A stretch of 47,324 bases of DNA from an uncultured Mediterraneibacter sp. (GTDB taxonomy: Bacteria; Bacillota; Clostridia; Lachnospirales; Lachnospiraceae). The stretch covers positions 1-47,324 of the forward strand of contig CAKRDD010000025.1 in assembly GCA_934309345.1 (NCBI GenBank). Direction: 5' to 3'. Both the position numbers and the translations under genes were made by a program. Under the pieces are notes generated by a model, which saw only the letters and a list, made by a program, of their open reading frames with translations, was not told where the DNA came from and made no database searches. This document shows, piece after piece, positions 1 through 7,067 of the stretch (within the stretch, counting starts at the first letter, position 1; each line of letters starts with the position of its first letter).

Positions 1-109
1 AAACCGTTCTTAAAAATCTTCTCTTAAAGAAATTTTCAAGGGTTGTTGTTGTCTATTGTTCAGTTATCAAGGTTCTTACTTCGCTTTGTTCACTTGCGAC
101 AGCTCATTT

Positions 110-138
110 ATTTTATCATAAGCATTTCGCTTTGTCAA
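110..138 (-). promoter_or_regulatory. rRNA-type promoter, proximal copy
   Basis: On the minus strand this reads TTGACA, a 17-bp spacer, then TAAAAT. It fires leftward, out of the window. The sequence after it (about 80 down to 45 on the minus strand, AAGAACCTTGATAACTGAAC) resembles the leader that commonly precedes 16S rRNA in Lachnospiraceae, so an rRNA operon probably starts just beyond position 1. That operon is inferred because no rRNA lies inside the window. An A/T tract directly upstream could act as an UP element. Confidence 0.75.
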
Positions 139-200
139 GAACTTTTTTGAAGTTTTTTATTTTTCGCTTCATCACTTTGTTTCAGCGAATCAGCTCATTT

Positions 201-229
201 ATATTATCATGTATTTTTCAGAAAGTCAA
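201..229 (-). promoter_or_regulatory. rRNA-type promoter, distal copy
   Basis: The minus strand reads TTGACT, a 17-bp spacer, then TAATAT. It lies 91 bp upstream of a near-identical promoter block at 110-138. Both blocks share the flanks GTTCTTGAC and ATAAATGAGCTG and the same A/T tract upstream. The pair therefore looks like a duplicated promoter driving one strongly expressed transcript leftward. Confidence 0.75.
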
Positions 230-337
230 GAACTTTTTTAAAGTTTTTTATTTTCTTTTTACACGATTTTTAACTTTCTTCAAAATCAGGAGAAGTCGCC
301 AGACTTCTGTTGTCCCGCTCTTTTGATTCAAGTTAAA

Positions 338-426
338 CGGAGAAAGAGGGATTTGAACCCTCGCGCCGGTCGCCCGACCTACACCCTTAGCAGGGGCGCC
401 TCTTCAGCCTCTTGAGTATTTCTCCG
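338..426 (-). tRNA. tRNA-Ser (GCT anticodon)
   Basis: The minus strand folds as a class II tRNA of 89 nt. It has the acceptor stem CGGAGAA/TTCTCCG, anticodon GCT in the context CTGCTAA, a long variable arm and a GGTTCAAATCC T-arm. It reads AGC/AGU serine codons. Its own promoter lies at 492-520. A hairpin at 290-307 without a strong T-run follows, and then the tandem rRNA-type promoters, so the tRNA may be read through into the rRNA transcript. CCA is not encoded. Confidence 0.95.
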
Positions 427-491
427 TACACTGAATTCTACTATAGAATCTATAGCTTTGTTCAATTGTGTGCACCAACAGTGCGAAATTT

Positions 492-520
492 ATTATAGCA
501 ACACACCGCCGTCTTGTCAA
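492..520 (-). promoter_or_regulatory. Promoter of tRNA-Ser
   Basis: The minus strand has TTGACA (520-515), a 17-bp spacer and TATAAT (497-492), both perfect consensus hexamers. The start point would be near 485, about 60 nt ahead of the tRNA. The leader between them has small inverted repeats, GCACtgttGGTGC and CTATAGattCTATAG. Confidence 0.85.
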
Positions 521-549
521 TCACTTTTTTTCATTTTTTTAACAAATTT

Positions 550-1197
550 TTAAACCACCTGTTCTACGCATTTTTTCAGCTTCACAGTTGCTGTCTCAAT
601 ATCCTTTTGGGCAAAGATTGCACTGATCACTGCAACACCATTAATCCCACTGCCCGAAAGCTCTTTTACATTATCTTGTGTAATTCCTCCTATGGCAACA
701 ACCGGAATATCAACTTTAGAACAGATTTCCTTCAACACACCGTGTTCTACTTCCCGTGCATCTGTTTTTGTTCCTGTTTGAAACACCGCTCCAACTCCCA
801 GATAATCTGCCCCATGCTTTTCAGCTAATAAAGCCTGCTCTACTGTCCGTGCAGAGACGCCTATGATTTTATCTTCTCCAAGCTGCGCTCTTACATCAAG
901 AGCTTCCATATCACTTTGCCCAACATGCACTCCATCCGCATCAATTTTCTTCGCAAGCTTCACGTTATCATTAATTATGAACGGAACTCTATATTTTTTG
1001 CATAACTGTTGTATCTTTTTTGCTTCTTCTAAAAACTCTTCTTCTGTCAGGTCTTTTTCACGTAACTGAATAAAGGTAGCACCACCTTTCAGCGCTTCCT
1101 CAACCTGTTCATAAAGTGTCTGGCCATTCAGCCAATGTCTGTCCGTAACAGCATACAGCAACATCTGTTCCCTTAATTGTTCCTTAGTAAAGCTCAT
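550..1197 (-). CDS. thiE: Thiamine-phosphate synthase
   Basis: This 215-residue protein matches the TIM-barrel ThiE family, which joins HMP-pyrophosphate and thiazole phosphate (HET-P) to make thiamine monophosphate. Recognisable motifs are TFIQLREK near residue 40, the IINDN segment, DGVHVGQ, and GVGAVFQTGTK around the phosphate-binding loop, ending with VAIGGI. The length is normal for the family. The start overlaps the end of thiM by 14 nt, with AAAGGGG as ribosome binding site, so translation is probably coupled. No TPP riboswitch precedes it, since the upstream sequence is coding. Confidence 0.95.
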   Translation of the reverse strand: MSFTKEQLREQMLLYAVTDRHWLNGQTLYEQVEEALKGGATFIQLREKDLTEEEFLEEAKKIQQLCKKYRVPFIINDNVKLAKKIDADGVHVGQSDMEALDVRAQLGEDKIIGVSARTVEQALLAEKHGADYLGVGAVFQTGTKTDAREVEHGVLKEICSKVDIPVVAIGGITQDNVKELSGSGINGVAVISAIFAQKDIETATVKLKKCVEQVV

Positions 1198-2005
1198 ATT
1201 TAGCCCCTTTCTCCAGTTCTTCTCCTGTCATATTATAGATGGCATCAATAATTCTATTTCTATATGTAGCGTTACCATCGCCCTCCTGCATTCTCGTCCA
1301 TGCTATTTCACCGGCAACACCCATCATACAAACTGCTGCCAAAGCCGCTTCCAGTTTCCTTTTCGGATTTGCCGCCAAAAAAGCGGTCGTAATACCGGAT
1401 AGCTGACATCCTGTGCCAGTTATTCTTCCCATTTCCGAACGTCCATTTCTGATCACATAGCATTTCTCGCCATCTGTCACAAGATCTATTGCTCCTGTAA
1501 TTATAACAATTGCTTCTTTCTTTTTCGCAAAATCTTTAATAAACGATATACTCTGTTGCAAATTTCTTTCATTAACAGCTTCTGTAAGATCAGCATCTAC
1601 ACCTTTTGTACTTCCACTTCCATAAGCCAGTGTCTTAATTTCCGAAACATTACCACGAATCACAGAAAACTTTATCTCTTTTATTAATTTCAATGCCGTC
1701 TCTGTCCTAAACCGGCTCGCTCCTGCTCCCACCGGATCCAATAACACCGGATGCCCCAGTTCATTAGATCGATGTCCGGCTTTAAGCATTCCTTCAATAC
1801 TCGTTTTATGTAATGTTCCCAAATTAATATTCAGTCCTCCACATATAGATGTTATTTCAGCTACATCTTCCGGCTCATCTGACATAATCGGACTGCCACC
1901 ACATGCAAGAATCACATTCGCAACATCATTCACTGTTACATAATTTGTTATGTTATGCACCACTGGGGCTGTTTTTCTAACTTGATCCAAGCATTCCTTT
2001 AGCAT
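1184..2005 (-). CDS. thiM: Hydroxyethylthiazole kinase
   Basis: This 273-residue protein belongs to the ThiM family, which phosphorylates the thiazole alcohol for thiamine salvage. Seen in the sequence: VHNITNYVTVND near the N-terminus, a substrate-loop PIMSDEPED, LDPVGAGAS, VIRGNVSEI, and the catalytic/anion-hole GTGCQLSG. Its ATG overlaps the last codons of plsC by 7 nt and its end overlaps thiE, so the three are translated from one message. Together with thiE but without thiC, thiD or thiG in view, it points to salvage rather than full thiazole synthesis here. The remaining genes could lie elsewhere. Confidence 0.95.
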   Translation of the reverse strand: MLKECLDQVRKTAPVVHNITNYVTVNDVANVILACGGSPIMSDEPEDVAEITSICGGLNINLGTLHKTSIEGMLKAGHRSNELGHPVLLDPVGAGASRFRTETALKLIKEIKFSVIRGNVSEIKTLAYGSGSTKGVDADLTEAVNERNLQQSISFIKDFAKKKEAIVIITGAIDLVTDGEKCYVIRNGRSEMGRITGTGCQLSGITTAFLAANPKRKLEAALAAVCMMGVAGEIAWTRMQEGDGNATYRNRIIDAIYNMTGEELEKGAKYELY

Positions 2006-2736
2006 TTTTCTTCTACCTTTTCTTTCGTCAGGTTCTTATTGATTGTTTCCTGGATCTGCTGTTCTACTGCTGCAGCAATTTCCACTGTCTTCATATCTTT
2101 ATAATCTTCATAAAGCATCGGTTTCAGAAAATGCACCTGCACCGTCACCGGTCGGGTACTGTTTGTATCAAACGGTTTAAAAGAATCAACAAGTGCTACC
2201 GGAATGATCGGACACTTTGCTTTGGTTGCTGCTTTAAAACTTCCCCCTTTAAAAGAACCTACATTATTTCCATTTTTAGAACGCGTTCCTTCTGGAAAAA
2301 TGAGATAATTCCTCCCTGATACAACTTCTTTTGTTACACTTGTAATTGTTTTCATTGCCTGACGGACGTTCTCACGATCAATCATAAATGCTTTCATGAT
2401 TTTAAATACCTGTTTTAAGAACGGAACATTTTCCACTTCTTTTTTAGCTACAACAGAAAATGGGTGCGTACACGCTTCAACAATTGCCAGTACATCATAC
2501 AGACCTTGATGATTTGGAAAAAACATAAATCCATCCTGCTTTGGAATATTCTCCTGTCCATGTACATCAATTGTTACATTTCCACCTTTATTTGCACGAA
2601 AAACAATCCAACGCAAAAATTCATAATTATCTTCTTCTGTATATTTATCCACATGTGAAGCCCGATAGCAGAGTTTAATCCATCCTCCCGGTACGATTAA
2701 AAGATTCCGCAATACCATCAGTAGAATTCTTCTCAT
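1999..2736 (-). CDS. plsC: 1-acyl-sn-glycerol-3-phosphate acyltransferase
   Basis: This PlsC-type acyltransferase of about 245 residues makes phosphatidic acid at the cytoplasmic membrane. It has the H-x4-D motif (NHQGLYD), the FPEGTRSKNG glycerol-phosphate binding motif, a later IPVAL segment, and a hydrophobic N-terminal anchor. I place the start at 2736 rather than 2757. This ATG has GGAGGGG just upstream and overlaps the fumarase-beta stop as ATGA. Its position between fumarase and thiamine genes is a packing effect of the operon, since no functional link is evident. Confidence 0.92.
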   Translation of the reverse strand: MRRILLMVLRNLLIVPGGWIKLCYRASHVDKYTEEDNYEFLRWIVFRANKGGNVTIDVHGQENIPKQDGFMFFPNHQGLYDVLAIVEACTHPFSVVAKKEVENVPFLKQVFKIMKAFMIDRENVRQAMKTITSVTKEVVSGRNYLIFPEGTRSKNGNNVGSFKGGSFKAATKAKCPIIPVALVDSFKPFDTNSTRPVTVQVHFLKPMLYEDYKDMKTVEIAAAVEQQIQETINKNLTKEKVEEKC

Positions 2737-3296
2737 GCATTCCCCTCCACTCTGCAATAATCCTTAATTGCGGTTTCATAAAGGTTATTCCCATCTTTAT
2801 CTATTACTACAATAACAGGAAAATTTTCAACTGTCAGTTTTCTGATCGCTTCTGTTCCAAGATCGTCATACGCTACCACTTCTGAAGACGTGATACATTT
2901 TGAAAGGAGCGCACCTGCTCCACCAACAGCCGCAAAATATACTGAACCATTGCGTACAATTGCATCAATTACCGCCTGACTTCTTTTCCCTTTTCCTATC
3001 ATAGCACCAAGTCCAAGATCCAGGAGCTGAGGTGCGTATTTATCCATTCTGCTTGCTGTCGTCGGCCCAGCTGAACCAATTGGGCGTCCTTCTCTTGCCG
3101 GTGATGGTCCCATGTAATAAATCACCTGATCTTGAATATCAATTGGAAGTTCCCCACCCTCTTGTAAAATCTCATACATTCTTTTATGTGCAGCATCTCT
3201 TGCTGTATAAACTGTTCCTGTAAGATAAACATAATCTCCCGCCTTCAGTGTTGCTGCGGTCTCTTTCTTCATTGGTACTGTTATATGCTTGTCCAT
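2733..3296 (-). CDS. fumB: Fumarate hydratase class I, beta subunit
   Basis: This is the beta subunit (about 187 residues) of the two-subunit [4Fe-4S] class I fumarase/tartrate dehydratase family. It resembles the C-terminal domain of one-chain FumA. Characteristic segments are GDYVYLTGTVYTARDAAH, YMGPSPA, IGSAGPTTASRMD, IGKGKRS, and FAAVGGAGAL. The start was moved to 3296, where AGAGGAAAG sits 5 nt before ATG; the longer frame to 3314 lacks such a site. It follows the alpha subunit by 31 nt. The substrate (fumarate versus tartrate) is inferred from the family. The gene name is generic. Confidence 0.9.
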   Translation of the reverse strand: MDKHITVPMKKETAATLKAGDYVYLTGTVYTARDAAHKRMYEILQEGGELPIDIQDQVIYYMGPSPAREGRPIGSAGPTTASRMDKYAPQLLDLGLGAMIGKGKRSQAVIDAIVRNGSVYFAAVGGAGALLSKCITSSEVVAYDDLGTEAIRKLTVENFPVIVVIDKDGNNLYETAIKDYCRVEGNA

Positions 3297-3327
3297 TTTA
3301 CTTTCCTCTTTCACTTAACTTGTTGAA

Positions 3328-4173
3328 TTAAATTGTACGAATCACATGGCGATTTACATGACAGCAAATATTAACCGCCACCGGAAGTCCCGCGATATGT
3401 GTTGGATAAGTATTAATATTCACCGCAAGTGCCGTTGTTGTCCCTCCAAGTCCACCAGGTCCGATACCAAGGCTGTTTATTTTTGTAAGGAGTTCTTCTT
3501 CCAACTCTTTTACGTATTCAACTTCTGAATGTGATCCAACTTCACGTGTCAGAGCTTCTTTGGCCATCAAAGCGCATTTTTCAAATGTACCACCGATTCC
3601 AACACCAACCACCATTGGCGGGCATGCATTCGGTCCGGCATCTTTTACCGCTGTAAGAACCGCATCTTTTACACCTTCAATTCCTTCTGCCGGTTTCAGC
3701 ATAAATACACGACTCATATTCTCGCTTCCAAAACCTTTCGGTGCTACTTTTATCTTTACCTGATCTCCATCTACAATTCTTGTATGCAGAACTGCCGGAG
3801 TGTTATCCTTCGTATTCTCGCGGATCAATGGATCTCCAACGACTGATTTACGAAGATAACCTTCTACATAGCCCTGACGCACCCCTTCATTTACCGCATC
3901 TTCCAATGCTCCTCCTTCAAGATGAACATCCTGTCCAATCTCAAGAAATACTACTGCCATTCCTGTATCCTGACAAATCGGAATCATATCCTCTCCTGCA
4001 ATCTTCAAATTCTCTTGCAGCTGTTCCAATATCTGTTTTCCAAGTGGAGCTTCCTCATTCTTTTCAGCACATTTCATTGCCTCTGCCATATCTGGTGACA
4101 GAAAATGATTTGCTTCAATGCACATTTCTTTGATGTTTTTTGTTATTTCTTCTACTCGTATTGTCCGAATCAT
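3328..4173 (-). CDS. fumA: Fumarate hydratase class I, alpha subunit
   Basis: This is the alpha subunit (about 281 residues), carrying the iron-sulfur cluster of class I fumarase, which interconverts fumarate and malate. Seen here: PICQDTGMAVVFLEIG with a cluster cysteine, NTKDNTPAVLHT, APKGFGSENMS, NACPPMVVGVGIGG with a second cysteine, and the C-terminal VAVNICCHV. The start at 4173 has AGGGAG upstream; the longer frame to 4221 begins in a cysteine-rich stretch with no ribosome binding site. It forms one transcription unit with the beta subunit downstream. Confidence 0.93.
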   Translation of the reverse strand: MIRTIRVEEITKNIKEMCIEANHFLSPDMAEAMKCAEKNEEAPLGKQILEQLQENLKIAGEDMIPICQDTGMAVVFLEIGQDVHLEGGALEDAVNEGVRQGYVEGYLRKSVVGDPLIRENTKDNTPAVLHTRIVDGDQVKIKVAPKGFGSENMSRVFMLKPAEGIEGVKDAVLTAVKDAGPNACPPMVVGVGIGGTFEKCALMAKEALTREVGSHSEVEYVKELEEELLTKINSLGIGPGGLGGTTTALAVNINTYPTHIAGLPVAVNICCHVNRHVIRTI

Positions 4174-4235
4174 TTCTTCTATCTCCCTCTTCTTTGAAAC
4201 AGGTACGCAAGCGCAATGCAAGCGTACCTGTATTT

Positions 4236-4724
4236 TTATATCTCAAATTCAATTTTTCTGCCTGTTCGATGATACTGGTGATATCTCACGCCTGCCGCAT
4301 CCATCATTCGTTTTGATGCTTTCACTCCCGCTGTATCCGCGTATTTGTCACAATCATAAATAACTTCTTTAATTCCTGCCTGAATAATTGCTTTTGCACA
4401 CTCATTGCATGGGAAAAGAGATACGTAAAGTTTTGCTCCCGCAAGACTTCCGCCATTATAATTCAAAATTGCATTCAATTCACTGTGTGTTGTATATACA
4501 TATTTTGTCTCTAACGGATCTTCGCCTTCGCGCGCCCATGGGAATTCATCATCAGAACATCCCATCGGAAGACCATTATATCCCATGGAAAGAATCTTGT
4601 TATCCTGACTTACAATACAACATCCAACCTGTGTATTCGGATCTTTTGATCGCATTCCGGAAAGCATTGCCACGCCCATAAAGTATTCATCCCATGATAA
4701 ATAATCTGTTCTTTTATCTGACAT
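4236..4724 (-). CDS. comEB: dCMP/cytidine deaminase family protein (ComEB-like)
   Basis: This is a zinc-dependent deoxycytidylate deaminase of about 162 residues, making dUMP for dTTP synthesis. The zinc and catalytic residues are visible as H80-x-E82 (HSELN) and P-C106-x2-C109 (PCNEC). SWDEYFMGVAML and QVGCCIV are typical of the family. The start at 4724 forms a TAATG overlap with the stop of the upstream sua5 gene, with GGAGAAGA as Shine-Dalgarno. An ATG-initiated frame to 4799 would overlap sua5 by 25 codons and is rejected. Confidence 0.93.
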   Translation of the reverse strand: MSDKRTDYLSWDEYFMGVAMLSGMRSKDPNTQVGCCIVSQDNKILSMGYNGLPMGCSDDEFPWAREGEDPLETKYVYTTHSELNAILNYNGGSLAGAKLYVSLFPCNECAKAIIQAGIKEVIYDCDKYADTAGVKASKRMMDAAGVRYHQYHRTGRKIEFEI

Positions 4725-6250
4725 TATTCTTCTCCTTTTGCATATGAATTCAGTTTGTCTGCAAGTTTCTCTATAAGCCCTGTCAGTATCTCGAAACATT
4801 CTCCATACGCTGTCAGGGGTTTTCCATAAGGATTTGGCAGTTCTTCTGATACTCCGACAAATTCATTTATTGTATATACATTTTTTACGTTTTCATAATC
4901 CGAAAGGACTTTGTTCTTAATTGTCTCATTCAATGTCAATACAAGTGTGTCTCCTTGTAGATTGCTGCCATCAAACTGCTTTGACACATGATTTTCCAAC
5001 GTCATCTGCGCGCTCTTCATAATTGCCTCTGCCTTCTGGTTTACCGGTTCAGGGAAAAGCACTACCAGTCCGCCGGATTCGATAATATACTCTTGTTCAA
5101 GATCCTGATGACATAATAATTCTGCCGCCATTGGTCCTACCGCCGAATCTGCCTCGCTGACAAAAATCACTCTGCGATACTTCTGCTTCTTTGTGATTTC
5201 TGTTGCCTGCAGATGCATATGCCCTGCTGCCTTTTCAAGACGATTCATAATCGCCTTTCCTATTCCGTTCATAGCAAAAGATTCACTATAAATCAGATCA
5301 ACGTCTTCTTCATCGAATTCACGAAGCACGCGATAAAGGTTTCTTGCAATAGTATTCTCATTCTCACGGGTTCCAATATTCTTCACAATCCCATAATTAT
5401 AGAACTGAACTGTTTCTCCCGTTGCAATGATTCCGACTTCCTTTCCTTCCCGGTGCGCGGCATAAGCAAGCTGACGGATTGCCAGAATCTCTTCTCTTAT
5501 ATTTCCTTCCACAATCATCAGTTTCGCCTTCGGTGCATAATGTCGGTACTTCATTCCCGGAGCTTTCGGTGCCTGCTTGCTTTCACTGTTAACCAATGTC
5601 TCATCAACACCGACCGGTCCTATTACCTCTTCAAACATATCCGCTGTAATTGCGCCCGGACGTAAAATCATCGGTGGCTCTACCGTCATATCAAGAATTG
5701 TAGATTCCAGTCCGATATCTACCGCACCTCCATCCAGGATCATATCAATCTTACCTTCCAGATCCACCCGCACATGCTCTGCTGTCGTCGGACTCGGACG
5801 ACCGGATGTATTCGCACTCGGAGCTGACACAAATCCACCTGCTGCCCGGATCAATGCCGCTGCAATTGGATCACTTGGCATACGGACTGCAACCGTATCT
5901 AATCCTCCGGTTGTCCCATAAGGTACACTCTCACTTTTTTCAAATATCATCGTCAACGGACCTGGCCAAAAATGTGCTGCCAGTGCGTCCGTCTCCGGTG
6001 GAATATTCACTGCTACTTTCTTCAGATCCTCATAGTCTGCAATATGAACAATCAACGGATTATCTGATGGACGTCCTTTTGCTGCATATGTTTTTTTTGC
6101 CGCCTCCTCTTTTAATGCGTCCGCCCCAAGTCCGTAAACTGTCTCCGTAGGAAATGCAACAAGACCTCCTTGTTTTAATACATTTCCCGCTTCTTCTATT
6201 ACATCCTGGTTTATTTGGTTTTTATCTATTTTTCTAATAATCGTTTCCAT
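4724..6250 (-). CDS. Threonylcarbamoyl-AMP synthase fused to an inactive LMW phosphatase domain
   Basis: Residues 1-345 are a Sua5/YwlC-type enzyme making threonylcarbamoyl-AMP for the t6A37 modification of tRNA. TETVYGLG, KGRPSDNPL, SAPSANTSGRPSP and the linker MKYRHYAP before the Sua5 domain are all present. Residues 359-505 form a low-molecular-weight protein-tyrosine/arginine phosphatase-like domain. Its P-loop reads FVSEADSAVGPMA where active enzymes have C-x5-R-S-P-M-A. The Cys is Ser365, the Arg is Val371, and the Asp of the late DP motif is Asn473. Catalysis by this domain is therefore unlikely. There is no Shine-Dalgarno before the start (see the promoter at 6258). Confidence 0.93.
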   Translation of the reverse strand: METIIRKIDKNQINQDVIEEAGNVLKQGGLVAFPTETVYGLGADALKEEAAKKTYAAKGRPSDNPLIVHIADYEDLKKVAVNIPPETDALAAHFWPGPLTMIFEKSESVPYGTTGGLDTVAVRMPSDPIAAALIRAAGGFVSAPSANTSGRPSPTTAEHVRVDLEGKIDMILDGGAVDIGLESTILDMTVEPPMILRPGAITADMFEEVIGPVGVDETLVNSESKQAPKAPGMKYRHYAPKAKLMIVEGNIREEILAIRQLAYAAHREGKEVGIIATGETVQFYNYGIVKNIGTRENENTIARNLYRVLREFDEEDVDLIYSESFAMNGIGKAIMNRLEKAAGHMHLQATEITKKQKYRRVIFVSEADSAVGPMAAELLCHQDLEQEYIIESGGLVVLFPEPVNQKAEAIMKSAQMTLENHVSKQFDGSNLQGDTLVLTLNETIKNKVLSDYENVKNVYTINEFVGVSEELPNPYGKPLTAYGECFEILTGLIEKLADKLNSYAKGEE

Positions 6251-6257
6251 AAATTTT

Positions 6258-6265
6258 ATTATATC
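6258..6265 (-). promoter_or_regulatory. Extended -10 promoter giving a leaderless sua5 mRNA
   Basis: The minus strand reads TGATATAAT, an extended -10 element (TGnTATAAT), ending only 7 nt before the sua5 ATG at 6250. Initiation at the usual distance would fall on or next to the A of the start codon. No purine-rich ribosome site separates them, and the -35 region is just a T-run. The leaderless state is inferred from spacing. Confidence 0.6.
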
Positions 6266-6300
6266 ATTATTTGTTCTAAAAAAAAACTGTTTCTCTTCTG

Positions 6301-6999
6301 CTATTCATTTTCTTTTACATAAGACAAAATTCCTTCTGCCACTGCTTCTGCTACTGATTTCTGATAATCTTCCGTAACCAGCTTCTGTGCTTCTTTATAG
6401 TTACTCAGAAAACCGCATTCTACGATCACTGTGGGGACCTCCGTCTTTTTTAATATATAATATGTATTATTTGCTTTTATCTTTTTGGTATTATCAGGAT
6501 TTACCTTTTGTAAAGCGTCCTGTATTATCCCCGCAGCCTTCTCTCCTTCCGTCGATGTCTGATAGTAGAAGACCTGCGCACCGAAAACATTTTCTTCATG
6601 ATAACTGTTCTGATGTATGCTGACCGCCAATACAGGAGAAGCTTCATTCATAATTTTTACTCTGTATTTCAAATCTTCTACTTTACTTTGTGCAAGCTGT
6701 TCATCTGTTTCTCTGGTCATGATTACCTGTATATTTTCTTTTTCCAAAATCTTCTTTACAGAATTCGTAATCGTTAAATTAATATCCTTTTCTTTCACTC
6801 CATTGATTCCGACCTTCCCCGAATCAGTACCGCCATGTCCTGCATCTAAAACAACTATCCTGTCTGACTTTTCTGCTTCTCCGATTGTCTCCATTTCTTC
6901 TTTCAATTCTTTCTGTAAGTTTTTCGAAACTTTCCAACAACCTGCGATTATCCCCGTCATAATCAGAAGCCCTATCATCAACCTGATTTTTCTTTGCAA
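6301..6999 (-). CDS. cwlD: N-acetylmuramoyl-L-alanine amidase, CwlD-like
   Basis: This is a 232-residue Amidase_3 zinc enzyme with an N-terminal membrane anchor/signal segment (residues 5-22). It cuts the bond between muramic acid and L-alanine in peptidoglycan. Zinc and catalytic motifs are VLDAGHGGTDSG, MTRETD, SIHQNS and the final IVECGFLSN. Its length and order of motifs are close to CwlD, which is needed for muramic-lactam in spore cortex. That sporulation role is inferred. The start is TTG at 6999, preceded by AGGGAGGT. The downstream sua5 has its own promoter in the 50-bp gap. Confidence 0.87.
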   Translation of the reverse strand: MQRKIRLMIGLLIMTGIIAGCWKVSKNLQKELKEEMETIGEAEKSDRIVVLDAGHGGTDSGKVGINGVKEKDINLTITNSVKKILEKENIQVIMTRETDEQLAQSKVEDLKYRVKIMNEASPVLAVSIHQNSYHEENVFGAQVFYYQTSTEGEKAAGIIQDALQKVNPDNTKKIKANNTYYILKKTEVPTVIVECGFLSNYKEAQKLVTEDYQKSVAEAVAEGILSYVKENE

Positions 7000-7067
7000 A
7001 AAAACGACCTCCCTTCACATATTCTATCTATATGCAATGAGAAGCCGTTTTTTAACTTATCTTTTAT

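Larger units (their letters stand above)
101..258 (-). repeat. Two tandem copies of a ~91-bp promoter unit
   Basis: Positions 101-167 and 192-258 repeat the same arrangement: AGCTCATTTAT, an AT-rich -10 region, GTCAAGAACTTTTTT and AGTTTTTTATTTT. The copies differ at scattered positions but keep promoter spacing exactly. This is duplication of a promoter plus its upstream A/T tract, not a coding repeat. A 64-residue reading frame across it (132-326) is low-complexity and not a gene. Confidence 0.7.

Noticed and set aside
2648..2656. Isolated DnaA box in plsC, and similar ones in scrB (25266, 25497)
   Set aside because: Single 9-mers inside coding sequence at background frequency; not part of a cluster.
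1184..2757. TPP riboswitch for thiM-thiE
   Set aside because: No THI-box core (CTGAGA...ACCTGA) seen, and the sequence upstream of thiM is plsC coding sequence.
4724..5190. Active tyrosine/arginine phosphatase domain in the Sua5 fusion
   Set aside because: Catalytic Cys, Arg and Asp are all replaced.
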